A stretch of 64,000 bases of DNA from Haloactinospora alba (GCF_006717075.1 NZ_VFQC01000001.1:310001-374000), one strand, 5' to 3'. Positions 36,470 to 47,987 are shown, counted from the stretch's first letter. A program made the numbers and translations. Notes: generated by a model not told the origin, from the letters alone.

Positions 36470-38307
36470 GTGACCGCCTGGCGGCCGCACCGCTGCGGGC
36501 GCTGCTCGCCGCCGTCGCCGTGCTGGGACTGGTATCGGCCTGTGCCAGTGTCCCCACGAACAGTCCGGTCGTGAGCGGCTCGGGCGGTGACGAGGGCGGC
36601 GACCCGTACCGGGACTACGTGCGGATGCTGCCCGCGGGGCCGCAGCCCGGCGCGGACACCGAGGGGCTGATCAAGGGCTTCCTCCGGGACATGGCCAGTT
36701 TCGAGGACGACCACGAGGCCGCCAAGGAGTACCTGACGCCCAAGACCCGCGCGGAGTGGTCGTCCGACGGCCCCGTCCTGGTCTACGAGGACATGGAGTC
36801 GACGTCGCTGGACGCGGAGACGGCGGACGACGGGAACTCCGCGACGGTGCGCCTGCAGGCCCCCCAGGTGGCGACGATCCACCGCAACGGGCAGTACGCG
36901 CCCGCGGGTGAGGAGAGCGCGATAGACGTCACCTTCGAGCTCGTCCAGAACGGCGACGGGGAGTGGCGCATCCGGAACCTGCCCGAGAAACTCTTCCTCG
37001 ACCGTCAGGACGTCGGCCGCGCCTACCGCACCCTCAACCTCTACTACTTCAACCGCTCCCGGGAGAGGCTCGTCCCCGACCCCGTGCTGCTTCCCGCCAG
37101 CAGCAAGCGCCTCCCCACACGCCTGGTCGAGATGCTGGTCGCCGGGCCCACTGACTGGTTGGCGCCCGCCGTACGGTCCACGTTCCCCAACGACGCCGAG
37201 AGCGATGTGTCGTTCGACTCCGAGTCGGGCACGGTCACACTCGAGCTCGACGGCGGGGTGGACTCCCAGGACCACTTCGAGATGGGAGCGCAGCTCGAGC
37301 GGACACTGGGCCAGCTGTCCCAGGTCCAGAACTTCCAACTGCGGGTGGACGGCCAGGAGGTCGAGTACCCCGACGAGGCCAACAGGGACCTGCAGTCCGA
37401 CGGGGCGTACTGGGAGTCGGTCAGACCGTCGGGGGGTCTCGACGACGCGAGTGCCTACTTCCTCCGGGACGGGCAGCTGTGGTCCCTGTCCGCGGAGGGA
37501 CAGTACGGCTCCTTCGAGGAGACCCGGCTCCAGGGCGCCCCGGGCGCCGGTGAGGTCGGACTGGACCAGCACGCGGTGTCCCTCGACGAGGGGAGCGTGG
37601 CCGGTATCACCGAGGAGGGCGACGAGGTCGTCCTCAGCGGGACCTCGGAGAACAGCCACTACCGCACCGTGCTCTCCGGGGGAGAGTACGACGCTCTGTC
37701 GTGGGACGGTTACGGGAACCTGTGGGTCGCCGAACACGCCCCCGCCGACACCGGGGACGAGGACGGTGACGGCGGGGACGACGAGGAGGGCTCCGGCGGG
37801 AAGACCGGCACCCGGTTGTGGCTCCTGCGGGAGGGCACCGAGGCGACCGAGGTGGCGACCCCCGACCTGGGGGATAGGCGCATCACCCAGTTCCGCGTCT
37901 CCCGGGACGGTGTGCGACTCGCCGCCGTCACCCGGGAGAAGGACGGCCCGGGACGGCTGGAGGTCGCCCGCGTCGTCTACGGCGAGCAGGGGGTGTCCGT
38001 GGCGGCCCCCCTCCCCATGGCGCGGGAACTCTCGGAGGTCACCGACCTCGCCTGGCACGACGCGGACCGGATGGCCGTCCTGGGCAAGAAGGAGGACGGT
38101 GCGGTCCAGGGGCTGCTGGTGTCCCTGGACGGAAGCACGGGCGCCACGAGCGCGGGTGCGCCCTCCGGCACCAACATGACCAGCGTCGCCGCGGCTCCCA
38201 GCCGGCCCCTGCTGGCGGGAACCGAGGACAGCGAGATCCGGATGACGCATGACCGTGTCGGCTGGCAGCGCGTCACGGACGGGGACGACCCCGTCTACCC
38301 CGGCTGA
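36466..38307 (+). CDS. lpqB: Lipoprotein LpqB, partner of MtrAB
   Basis: 613 residues from a GTG at 36466 that overlaps the mtrB stop. Lipobox LGLVSAC gives lipidated Cys26. A GerMN-type part (about 60-290) and a beta-propeller-like C-terminal half (about 320-613) follow. The segment VPTNSPV after the lipid cysteine and the LYYFNRSRERLVPDPVLLP segment are typical. LpqB binds the sensor domain of MtrB and dampens MtrA activation in mycobacteria. It is anchored on the outer face of the membrane. Confidence 0.94.
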   Translation: MSDRLAAAPLRALLAAVAVLGLVSACASVPTNSPVVSGSGGDEGGDPYRDYVRMLPAGPQPGADTEGLIKGFLRDMASFEDDHEAAKEYLTPKTRAEWSSDGPVLVYEDMESTSLDAETADDGNSATVRLQAPQVATIHRNGQYAPAGEESAIDVTFELVQNGDGEWRIRNLPEKLFLDRQDVGRAYRTLNLYYFNRSRERLVPDPVLLPASSKRLPTRLVEMLVAGPTDWLAPAVRSTFPNDAESDVSFDSESGTVTLELDGGVDSQDHFEMGAQLERTLGQLSQVQNFQLRVDGQEVEYPDEANRDLQSDGAYWESVRPSGGLDDASAYFLRDGQLWSLSAEGQYGSFEETRLQGAPGAGEVGLDQHAVSLDEGSVAGITEEGDEVVLSGTSENSHYRTVLSGGEYDALSWDGYGNLWVAEHAPADTGDEDGDGGDDEEGSGGKTGTRLWLLREGTEATEVATPDLGDRRITQFRVSRDGVRLAAVTREKDGPGRLEVARVVYGEQGVSVAAPLPMARELSEVTDLAWHDADRMAVLGKKEDGAVQGLLVSLDGSTGATSAGAPSGTNMTSVAAAPSRPLLAGTEDSEIRMTHDRVGWQRVTDGDDPVYPG

Positions 38308-38358
38308 GCCGGACCGCTTCGGTCCACAGGGTCCGGGAACGGGCTGGCGCCACCCCGG

Positions 38359-39039
38359 ATGCGCGGGGAGACTGCCCGTGTGCGGTTCGGGGTGGTGGCG
38401 GCGCTGGCGGACCTGGTGCTGGGAGAACCCTGCGCCGGATGCGCCGGACCGGGCGGGCCGCTGTGCCCGGGGTGCGCGGAGGCGTTGGAACGCCGGCCGT
38501 GGCCGTGCCGCCCCCGCCCGGGGTGCCCACCCGCCTGGGCCGCCGGCCCGTACGCCGGTCGGGAGCGGTCCCTGCTGTTGGCGTTCAAGGAGCACCGTCG
38601 CCGCGGCCTGGCCGCACCACTGGGGCGCCGGCTCGCCGCTGCCGTTTCCGCGGGGGGTGGTGTCCGGGATGCCGTTGTGGTACCGGTACCCGCGCGTTCC
38701 GGTGCTGCCCGACGGCGGGGATACGACCCGGCCCTGCTCCTCGCCGAGGCGGCGTGTGCCGACCTGCGCTGCCGGACCGGAACCGTTCGGGTGGTGCGGG
38801 CGCTGCGCTACCGCCGCCGTCCCGTCGACCAGGCGGGACTGGGGCGCGAACGGCGCAGGGCCAACCTGGCCGGCGCGTTCACGCTGCGGCCGGAGGCTGT
38901 TCCGTCGCTGCGCCACCGCAGTGTGGTCGTCGTCGACGACGTGCTCACCACCGGTGCGACGCTGTCCGAGGCCACGCGTGTGTTGCGCCGGATCGAGGCG
39001 GCGGAGGTCCGCGCGGCGGTACTGACCGAACGCCGCTGA
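38359..39039 (+). CDS. ComF-family phosphoribosyltransferase-like protein
   Basis: 226 residues. The N-terminal four-cysteine zinc finger CAGCAGPGGPLCPGC is followed by a PRTase fold with the PRPP loop VVVVDDVLTTGATLSE and VVPVPARSGAARRRGYDPALLLAE. The family includes ComF and GntX; in Gram-positives ComF helps take up DNA, while actinobacterial members have no proven role. The ATG at 38359 lacks a ribosome site; a GTG at 38380, 9 bases after GGGGAG, would remove seven residues and is equally likely. It follows lpqB by 51 bases. Confidence 0.88.
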   Translation: MRGETARVRFGVVAALADLVLGEPCAGCAGPGGPLCPGCAEALERRPWPCRPRPGCPPAWAAGPYAGRERSLLLAFKEHRRRGLAAPLGRRLAAAVSAGGGVRDAVVVPVPARSGAARRRGYDPALLLAEAACADLRCRTGTVRVVRALRYRRRPVDQAGLGRERRRANLAGAFTLRPEAVPSLRHRSVVVVDDVLTTGATLSEATRVLRRIEAAEVRAAVLTERR

Positions 39040-39171
39040 ACCGCGCCGCACGGGCCCCGCCCCCGGCTGGCGAAGTTTTTACCCGCGGGCGGAACGCGCG
39101 CCATCCCCCCGCTGCCGGATGTCGGCGGCCTCTCCGGCAGCGGCGAACACGGAGAATATGCGGCCGGGGAC

Positions 39172-39200
39172 CTGACATTCCGGCGCTGTGCGGTTAGCGT
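39172..39200 (+). promoter_or_regulatory. hpf: Predicted promoter of the hpf leader
   Basis: CTGACA (39172-39177) and TAGCGT (39195-39200) with 17 bases between. It gives a transcript starting near 39207, far ahead of hpf. Confidence 0.45.
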
Positions 39201-39357
39201 TAAGTGGTATGGCACCCGTCCGGGTCCGTGGTTGCGCTGGGTACGGCGCCTCATGGCAGGCTGCGCGTGCCCGGCAAGCCGAGGCCAGCCGCAGGCAAAA
39301 CGGCCCACGTAAGGCGACTTTTCGTCGACCGATCACGGTGCGGCTTAGAGGTAAGTC

Positions 39358-39408
39358 CTGCCCCGTGGAGGGATCGGATATCCCTCCTCAGATCCGGGAG
39401 AAGGGCAG
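39358..39408 (+). ncRNA. Nested stem-loop, candidate structured RNA element
   Basis: The outer stem CTGCCC (39358-39363) pairs with GGGCAG (39403-39408). The inner stem GGAGGGAT (39367-39374) pairs with ATCCCTCC (39380-39387) around a CGGAT loop. The 15-base segment between the inner hairpin and the closing strand is unpaired and purine-rich. Whether it is a functional RNA is unproven. Confidence 0.4.
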
Positions 39409-39769
39409 TAGTCGCGCTCAAGCGCGGCGGGACCCTCAGCAGGCGAATGTGGGGACGAAGACCAGGTCGGCCGGACGGGTGGCATTCCTCCCCACCCCGG
39501 CGCGGCGAACACCGCCGATCACTCTCCCCGTGGCCCACGGTCCGCTTTCGCGGTGCCTCATGGCACCCACTGCGGTCGTGCCGGGACGTTCCCTCCGTAC
39601 GAGCAGGGTGAGTCCCGGCAGTCTCCTGGGTATACGCATCGTCAAACACGGTCACCCCGAGTGGTGACGGAGAGGGGGTATCGGGAAACGTTGCGCGTCC
39701 CGCACAGCGGGGGCTGTCAACCAGAGCCGGGCCGCCGTTCCGCGGCGGCTACGCGATAAAGGGGGTCTT

Positions 39770-40453
39770 GTGGACATCATCGTCAAGGGTCGACGCGCGA
39801 ACGTCAGCAACAAGTTCCGGCAGCACGCCGAGACCAAGCTGAACAAGCTCTCCAAGTGGGAGAAGAAGGGCATGAGCGTCGATGTGGAGGTGTCCAAAGA
39901 ACGCAACCCGAAACTCGCCGACCAGCGGGAACGGGTTGAGCTGACCATCCACACCACTGGTCCCGTCATCCGCAGCGAAGCATCCGCGACCGATCGCTAC
40001 ACCGCGCTCGACCTGGCAATGGGCCGTGTCGAATCCCGGCTACGCAAGGCGGTCGACCGGCGGAAAGTGCAGAAAGGCAACCGTGCCCCCGTTTCGGTTG
40101 CGACAGCCACGGCAGGCCTCACCAACGAGTCCGGTGGCGGACTCGGACCTGTCGCCGAACCGTCGCAGTCGCATGTTCCCTCACCCGCACCGGCGCACGA
40201 CGAGTTCGACAGTGCGTCCGTGGACAGCCAGTTCTCCGACGAGTTCGTGGAGATCGAGACCCAGGGTGAAGCCCCGGTGATCGTCCGGGAGAAGTTCCAC
40301 CACGCCAAACCGATGACCATCGACCAGGCGCTGACGGAGATGGAACTCGTCGGACACGACTTCTACCTGTTCCACGACGAGGACCGGGACGCTCCGAGTG
40401 TCGTCTACCGCCGGAAGGGGTTCAACTACGGCGTGATGCGCCTCATGGACTAG
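39770..40453 (+). CDS. hpf: Ribosome hibernation promoting factor, long form
   Basis: 227 residues. The N-terminal domain (1-105) has the beta-alpha-beta-beta-beta-alpha HPF/RaiA pattern: MDIIVKGRRANVSNKFRQHAETKLNKLSKW, then RVELTIHTTGPVIRSE and YTALDLAMGRVESRLRKAVD. A linker (about 110-170) and the C-terminal dimerisation domain follow (IVREKFHHAKPMTIDQAL, HDFYLFHDEDRDAPSVVYRRKGFNYGVMRL). Long HPF joins two 70S ribosomes into inactive 100S particles in stationary phase. Start GTG 39770. It stands alone behind a long leader. Confidence 0.95.
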   Translation: MDIIVKGRRANVSNKFRQHAETKLNKLSKWEKKGMSVDVEVSKERNPKLADQRERVELTIHTTGPVIRSEASATDRYTALDLAMGRVESRLRKAVDRRKVQKGNRAPVSVATATAGLTNESGGGLGPVAEPSQSHVPSPAPAHDEFDSASVDSQFSDEFVEIETQGEAPVIVREKFHHAKPMTIDQALTEMELVGHDFYLFHDEDRDAPSVVYRRKGFNYGVMRLMD

Positions 40454-40541
40454 GCGCGCCGTACGGACCGCGCACGCCCTCTCGGGAGTGGTGACAGGCG
40501 ACACGCCTGGGCGAGGCGCCGACAGAGGGGGTCTTCCGGCC

Positions 40542-40569
40542 CCGGTGCGGAGCGTCCGATCCGCACCGG
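40542..40569 (+). terminator. Hairpin downstream of hpf
   Basis: A perfect 10-base stem, CCGGTGCGGA (40542-40551) with TCCGCACCGG (40560-40569), closes an 8-base loop 88 bases after the hpf stop. No T-tract. Confidence 0.45.
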
Positions 40570-40697
40570 CGCTCGGGGGACCCCCACGCGCCGCCGCGAC
40601 GCGCCCGCTGCCCCCGGCCGGCCGCACGGTTCCGGGGCGCGGCCGCCCGTCGCCTCCTGAGGCCCCGCGACATTCGGACAGGAGAGGGAGGCCGCGG

Positions 40698-41027
40698 ATG
40701 GCGACGTTCATAGCGATCGGATACGGCGATCGCGTCGGCTACGACAGCACGGACGGGGCGGTCCGGGACGCGGCCCACGCCCACGACGAGCGACTGCGGG
40801 AGGCAGGCGTCGTGATGGGCACCGCTGGTGAGCCGGTGCAGGTGCGCAACCACGACGCTGCGGGGGCGCGAACGGACCAGGGACCGTTCATGCGCTCCGA
40901 TCTCCCGGTCGCGGGATTCGCGATGATCGAGGCAGCCGACATCGAGGAGGCCACGCGACTGGTCTCGGGGACACCGTGCGCGGTGGCGCAGGGTGTGGTT
41001 GAGGTCTGGCCGCTGGCCAGGCCCTGA
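40698..41027 (+). CDS. YciI-like (YCII-related) domain protein
   Basis: 109 residues, dimeric alpha-beta ferredoxin-like fold. The usual DGPF motif appears as TDQGPFMRSDLPVAGFAMIEA, with HAHDERLREAGVVMGTAGEP before and an EEATRL helix after. Members carry out or assist small-molecule chemistry; in actinomycetes they often sit near ECF sigma factors, but none is adjacent here. The ATG at 40698 follows GGAGAGGGAGG. Confidence 0.82.
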   Translation: MATFIAIGYGDRVGYDSTDGAVRDAAHAHDERLREAGVVMGTAGEPVQVRNHDAAGARTDQGPFMRSDLPVAGFAMIEAADIEEATRLVSGTPCAVAQGVVEVWPLARP

Positions 41028-41148
41028 CCGGTCCCGGCTCCCGATCCCCTTCCGCACGGGGCTCGGCGGGAGCCGCTGGGGGCGTTGGGAACGCGCGGTG
41101 GGAAGAGCCCCGCTTGGGCCGTGGTAGCGCGGCGCGCCGAGAGCGGGG

Positions 41149-41499
41149 TCACCCGTGGTCGGAGGAGGAGACCTCCTGGTCGTACTGCTTGATGCGGTGC
41201 AACGGGGTGCTGTGCGGTTCCTCCGACTCGTGGCGCGGATCGTCCAGGACGACGTCGGTGAAGATGTCGGTGATCACACACAGTACGGCGCCGACGAGCA
41301 TGAGCCCTCCGCCGACGGCCAGCAGCCACCAGGCGGGTCCCGTCGCCAGCGACACACCCCCTACGGTGAACCCCACGAACAGGAACGCGACCGCCACCCA
41401 CGAACCGAAGCGGCCACGGTGGCTGTTGGTGGGCGCCCACGCTCCGCCCTCGGCCTGGTACCCCCGGATGAAATAACGGGCTCGAGTTCTGTCGTTCAT
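41149..41499 (-). CDS. Small two-helix membrane protein
   Basis: 116 residues, no recognised family. An N-terminal hydrophilic part (MNDRTRARYFIRGYQAEGGAWAP) is followed by two adjacent hydrophobic segments (about 36-52 and 57-80), then a 35-residue acidic/His-rich tail. The ATG at 41499 is chosen over one 11 codons upstream for the cleaner N-terminus. It lies between the YciI-like gene and secA, transcribed away from secA. Confidence 0.65.
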   Translation of the reverse strand: MNDRTRARYFIRGYQAEGGAWAPTNSHRGRFGSWVAVAFLFVGFTVGGVSLATGPAWWLLAVGGGLMLVGAVLCVITDIFTDVVLDDPRHESEEPHSTPLHRIKQYDQEVSSSDHG

Positions 41500-41714
41500 T
41501 GCGGTGTCCCCGTATCCTTCGTTCCCCAGCACGCCTCACCTCGGAGATAACCGCGGGGTGACCTGGTTAAACCGGACAATACGCCCGGGCGCGTGCCAGC
41601 GGAGAACGCGTACCGGAGCGCCACGATGACAGGCTCACTTACGATGGAAGGCTGGGGGGCGGAAACGTCCGGCTCTACGGACGCGGGCCACGATCTGCGA
41701 GGAGCGCATAGGAA

Positions 41715-44591
<2,877 letters not shown>

Positions 44592-44600
44592 GACCCGCCA

Positions 44601-44630
44601 GCGGCCGGCCCCGCCCGCGGGGCCGGCCGC
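44601..44630. terminator. Strong hairpin after secA
   Basis: A perfect 13-base stem (44601-44613 with 44618-44630) with a 4-base CCCG loop, 9 bases past the secA stop. It also faces the end of the convergent P-loop gene. No T-tract. Confidence 0.65.
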
Positions 44631-44699
44631 GCTCGGTGCGGGAAGGGCGACGGCGCGGTTCCGCGGACCGGAACCCGCCGTGTTACCGCTGGTGTCCGC

Positions 44700-45335
44700 T
44701 CACCGGCCGGTGGGCGTCCCACCGTGCTCCGTTCCGCCGACCGTCGCGAGCACACGGTCCGCGAGTTCCGTGACGGGCCTGGCATGGCCCGTGTCGATAC
44801 GGTCCAGCCCCAGCCGGTCCAGACTGTCGACCACGTGCCGCTGGTACCGCGCCGCGCGTGCCAGGAAGGCGTCGACCAGACGCTGTCGTTCGCTGGTGGC
44901 GTCCTCGTAGCGGCTCTCCGCGTGGATACGGGAACGCAGCACGGTGTCGTCGGCGGTGAGCCACACGGCGGCCGTGCGCGGTACCGCGAGTTCGGCGACG
45001 CGGGCGGGCAGGACCGCCGAGCCCTCCAGGACCAGGCCGGTGCCAGTGCCGTTCCCGCGGGCGCGGGCGGCGACCAGCTCCGCGACCGTGGGCCACAGGC
45101 GTTCGTAGTGGTCGAGTACGGAGGCGACCAGTTCGTCGACCGAGAGCCTTGCGTAGTGGTCGGCGACGTGGGCCGGGACCTCCCGCCCCGGCGTGCTCCA
45201 GGGCCGCCCCGGGTGCCGCGCCAGCCCGTCCGTCGACCGGTGGGTGAAACCGAGCCTGTCCGCCATGGTCCGGGCGAGGGTCGACTTCCCGGTGTGTGAC
45301 GTCCCTCCGAGCAGTATCACCCGTGTCTCCCGCAT
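44700..45335 (-). CDS. P-loop kinase-like protein
   Basis: 211 residues. P-loop GGTSHTGKST (10-19), then FTHRSTDGLARHPGRPW, a lid-like Arg region (SRIHAESRYEDATSERQRLVDAF) and a central GLVLEGSAVLPARVAEL strand holding the Glu. This fits small-molecule kinases of the 2-phosphoglycerate-kinase or shikimate-kinase-like groups. The substrate is unknown. The ATG at 45335 places the P-loop near the N-terminus as in relatives. Confidence 0.75.
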   Translation of the reverse strand: MRETRVILLGGTSHTGKSTLARTMADRLGFTHRSTDGLARHPGRPWSTPGREVPAHVADHYARLSVDELVASVLDHYERLWPTVAELVAARARGNGTGTGLVLEGSAVLPARVAELAVPRTAAVWLTADDTVLRSRIHAESRYEDATSERQRLVDAFLARAARYQRHVVDSLDRLGLDRIDTGHARPVTELADRVLATVGGTEHGGTPTGR

Positions 45336-45484
45336 CCCGGTGAGCCTAACCGCCGCGCGGCCTTCCCGGGAGGGAGCACCCGCGCGGGAAAGCCCGGCTC
45401 TGCGGTGGTCACGGGCACGTGCCGGCCACCGGGCCGGGGAACTTCTGTTGCCCGCCGATCCCGTGGCCACCAGGAATTCACAAC

Positions 45485-45524
45485 CGGGCCGCTGTGGTCA
45501 CCCTGCGGTCACCACAGCGGCCCG
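45485..45524 (-). terminator. Terminator after the PTS EIIC gene
   Basis: A 14-base perfect stem (45485-45498 with 45511-45524) and a 12-base loop, 27 bases past the EIIC stop on the minus strand. No T-tract. Confidence 0.6.
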
Positions 45525-45550
45525 TTCATCCCGGGGCGGCGCTACCGCGC

Positions 45551-47002
45551 TCAGCCGGAGGAGCCCGAGGACGGCGGCTCTGAGGAGTCACCGTCCGAGG
45601 GTCGCTCCCCCGAGGAGCCGGAGCCCGTCGAACCGGAGGAGCTCTCCGTGCTGGAGGAGCTCCCGCTCGCGTTGTTCTGGTCCGGGTTGGTCGCCACCGA
45701 GGGTTTCTCCTCGACCGGCTCCCGTCCCGGCGTGGGCAGGTTCAGCGCCTTGATCAGGAAGTAGAACACCACGAAGTAGAGCGCGAAGTACACCACTCCC
45801 ATCAGCAGTACCCAGCCCAGTCCGGTGGTGTTGGACTTGGTCGCGTTCAGCAGCATGTCGATGCCGCCGGCGGAGAACCCGAAGCCCAGGTGGGCGTCCA
45901 ACGCGTTCAGCACGGCCATCGAGATCCCGGTCAGGATCACGTGCACCACGAACAGCACGGGGGCGATGAAGATGAACGAGTACTCGATGGGCTCGGTGAT
46001 GCCGGTGACGACGGCGGTGAGGGCGGCGGAGATCATGATGCCGCCGGTGGCCGCGCGCTGGCTGGGGTGGGCCACCCGCCACATCGCCAGCGCCGCCGCG
46101 GGCAGGCCGAACATCAGCACCGGGAAGTAACCGGAGAGGAAGCCGCCCGCCGTCGGGTCGCCGGCCAGGTAACGGTTGATCTCGCCGTGGACGACGTTGC
46201 CGGTCTCCGGGTCGGAGTAGCTGCCGAACACGAACCACACCACCGAGTTGACGATGTGGTGCAGCCCGAACGGCAGTAGCAGGCGGTTGACCACGCCGTA
46301 GACGCCGGCGCCGACCGCGCCGGAGCCCACGATCCACTCACCGAGGTCGGTGATCCAGCCGCCGACGGTGGGCCAGATCAGACCGAAGGCCACCGCGACG
46401 AGGATCGAGGCCACGGCCGTGACGATGGGGACGAACCGGCGGCCGCCGAAGAAGCCCAGCCATGTGGGGAGTTTGATCTTGTGGTACCGCTGCCACAGCA
46501 GCGCGGCGACGATACCGATGACGATACCGCCGATGACGTCCGTGGGGTTCTTGGCGCCGAGGCTTAACCCTCCCACGTCCTCGTCGGCTATGGTGACGGA
46601 GGCACCGACCTCGCCCCCGCGTTCGCTGAACAGGAGCTTGGTTACCTGGTCGAAGATCAGGTAACCCACGACGGCGGCGAGCGCGGTCGACCCGTCGGCG
46701 CGTTTGGCGAAGCCGATGGCGACCCCCACCGCGAACAGCAGGGGAAGGTTGTCCAGGATCGCCGTGCCCGCGCCGCCGATCACGTCGGCGACGGGTTGCA
46801 TCCAGCCCATGCCGGCCCAGGAGGCCATCCCCTCCCCGCCGAGGAGGTCGGGCTGGCCCAGGCGCATGAGCAGGGCGGCTGCTGGCAGGACGGCGATGGG
46901 CATCATCAGGCTGCGCCCGATGCGCTGTAGTACCCCGAGGATCGCCGATGACTTTTTCGGTGCGGCGGGGAGGCCGCCGTCTGCGGTTGATGCGGAACTC
47001 AC
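45551..47002 (-). CDS. PTS EIIC permease, N-acetylglucosamine/glucose family
   Basis: 483 residues. The EIIC domain (about 20-415) has about ten helices and the family segments GRSLMMPIAVLPAAALLMRLG, DNLPLLFAVGVAIGFAK, GLHHIVNSVVWFVFGSY and TGITEPIEYSFIFIAP, the last holding the conserved GITE sugar-site motif. It takes up and, with the separate EIIB and EIIA, phosphorylates GlcNAc or a related sugar. Unlike fused transporters it carries no B or A domain. Instead it has a 60-residue C-terminal tail of Ser, Gly, Glu and Pro. It follows the GntR regulator on the minus strand by 61 bases. Start GTG 47002. Confidence 0.93.
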   Translation of the reverse strand: MSSASTADGGLPAAPKKSSAILGVLQRIGRSLMMPIAVLPAAALLMRLGQPDLLGGEGMASWAGMGWMQPVADVIGGAGTAILDNLPLLFAVGVAIGFAKRADGSTALAAVVGYLIFDQVTKLLFSERGGEVGASVTIADEDVGGLSLGAKNPTDVIGGIVIGIVAALLWQRYHKIKLPTWLGFFGGRRFVPIVTAVASILVAVAFGLIWPTVGGWITDLGEWIVGSGAVGAGVYGVVNRLLLPFGLHHIVNSVVWFVFGSYSDPETGNVVHGEINRYLAGDPTAGGFLSGYFPVLMFGLPAAALAMWRVAHPSQRAATGGIMISAALTAVVTGITEPIEYSFIFIAPVLFVVHVILTGISMAVLNALDAHLGFGFSAGGIDMLLNATKSNTTGLGWVLLMGVVYFALYFVVFYFLIKALNLPTPGREPVEEKPSVATNPDQNNASGSSSSTESSSGSTGSGSSGERPSDGDSSEPPSSGSSG

Positions 47003-47063
47003 CGCTGGTCCTCCCGTGTGTCGTAGACGGATGCGGATGCTGCACGGTTGTGCCGACGACGGG

Positions 47064-47804
47064 CTATACCTGGCCGGCCCGCCGGGGATCGAGCTGGGAG
47101 TGGAGCTGGTAGCGGTCCGCCCGGTAGGTGGACAGTGCCAGTTCGACGCACTTCCCGTTGCTGAAACTGAGTCGCTGCATGGACAGCACCGGGCTGCCGT
47201 GGGACAGCCCGAGTAGCTTGGCGTCCGTGGGGTCGCAGATTCCGGCCTCGATGGTCTGCTCGCCGGCGTCCAGCAGCAGGCCGAACTCCTCTTCCAGGAT
47301 CTGGTAGAGGGAACGGCGGGACAGGGAGTACTGGTCGAGGTCGGGGACGACGGAGACCGGAATGTTCGACCGTTCGATGGCCATGGGCTCGTTGTCCGCG
47401 GTGCGGAGCCGCTCGATGTGGTGCACCAGGGACCCTGGTTCGATGCCCATCACCTGGGCGGTGTGGCTGCTGACCGGACCCACCCGGCGGGACAGGTCGC
47501 GCGCCCCGGGTTCGTAGCCCCGGGCGCGCATGTCCTCGGTGAAGGACGCCAGGGCCAGGGACATCTCGATCTTCGGCCGGGCGACGAAGGTGCCCTTGCC
47601 GGGTACGCGGTACAGCTTTCCCTCGGACACCAGCAGATCGAGAGTCTGCCGCACGGTCATGCGGGACAGCCCGTACCGATCACCGAGCTCCCGTTCGGAC
47701 GGTATGGGTTCGTCGACGGGAAGCCGTGCTTCGGTGATCCAGTCGAGCAGGAGTTCCCGAAGCTGGGAGTACTTCGGTACGGGGCTTGCCGAGTCTATCG
47801 CCAT
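47064..47804 (-). CDS. GntR/HutC-family regulator, DasR/NagR-like
   Basis: 246 residues. N-terminal winged helix: VPKYSQLRELLLDWI, PSERELGDRYGLSRMTVRQTLDLLVSEGKLYRVPGKGTFVA. The C-terminal UTRA effector domain starts near SLALASFTEDMRARGYEPG and contains MAIERSNIP and the EEEFGL region, close to DasR/NagR, which sense glucosamine-6-P or GlcNAc-6-P. It probably represses its own operon (with EIIC) and the divergent deaminase-PTS operon through the dyad at 47845-47866. The ATG at 47804 follows a promoter overlapping that dyad. Confidence 0.9.
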   Translation of the reverse strand: MAIDSASPVPKYSQLRELLLDWITEARLPVDEPIPSERELGDRYGLSRMTVRQTLDLLVSEGKLYRVPGKGTFVARPKIEMSLALASFTEDMRARGYEPGARDLSRRVGPVSSHTAQVMGIEPGSLVHHIERLRTADNEPMAIERSNIPVSVVPDLDQYSLSRRSLYQILEEEFGLLLDAGEQTIEAGICDPTDAKLLGLSHGSPVLSMQRLSFSNGKCVELALSTYRADRYQLHSQLDPRRAGQV

Positions 47805-47844
47805 GTGGTGGTGCCTGTTCGTCCATGCGACATTCTGATATGAC

Positions 47845-47866
47845 TGGTATAGGCCGGACTAGACCA
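47845..47866. promoter_or_regulatory. DasR-like operator dyad between the divergent PTS operons
   Basis: A 22-base imperfect palindrome, symmetric at 18 of 22 positions: half site TGGT-A-TAG on the left, CTA-G-ACCA on the right, with CCGG at the centre. Each half resembles the half site of the DasR operator (TGGTCTAGACCA), but here spread around a GC core. It overlaps the predicted -10 of the GntR-EIIC promoter. Confidence 0.6.
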
Positions 47867-47887
47867 CAATAGGCTAAAGTGTGTCAA
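47858..47887 (-). promoter_or_regulatory. Predicted promoter of the GntR-EIIC operon
   Basis: On the minus strand TTGACA (47882-47887) and TCTAGT (47858-47863) are 18 bases apart. The -35 is perfect and the -10 lies inside the operator dyad, so repressor binding would block polymerase. Confidence 0.5.
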
Positions 47888-47987
47888 TATTTGCACCGGG
47901 CACACGGATTAACACGCCGGTATCTCGGCGCTTGCGCTGCTCAGGTCGAACTCTGGGTGGTACCGGGACCGATGGGAAGAAGTTCTG

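Larger units (their letters stand above)
39040..39769. other. 730-base region with promoter and RNA-like structure upstream of hpf
   Basis: No coding frame here looks real: the longest plus-strand ones are Arg/Pro/Gly-rich without family features. A -35/-10 pair (39172-39200) implies a leader of about 560 bases before hpf. Within it are a nested stem-loop (39358-39408) and further hairpins near 39475-39500. It may be a long regulated leader or a separate small RNA. I could not match it to RNase P, tmRNA, SRP RNA or a known riboswitch. Confidence 0.45.

Noticed and set aside
35467-39051. Very long minus-strand open frame over mtrB-lpqB-comF
   Set aside because: Composition is Arg/Gly/Val/His-rich without motifs and it runs opposite three well-supported genes; a high-GC shadow frame.
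39188-39667. 159-codon open frame upstream of hpf
   Set aside because: GTG start without ribosome site, Arg/Pro/Ser-rich sequence, no family features; better explained as structured leader.
39207-39769. RNase P RNA, tmRNA or SRP RNA
   Set aside because: The GAGGTAAGTCC stretch loosely recalls an RNase P motif, but the other conserved blocks are missing and no tRNA-like end is present.
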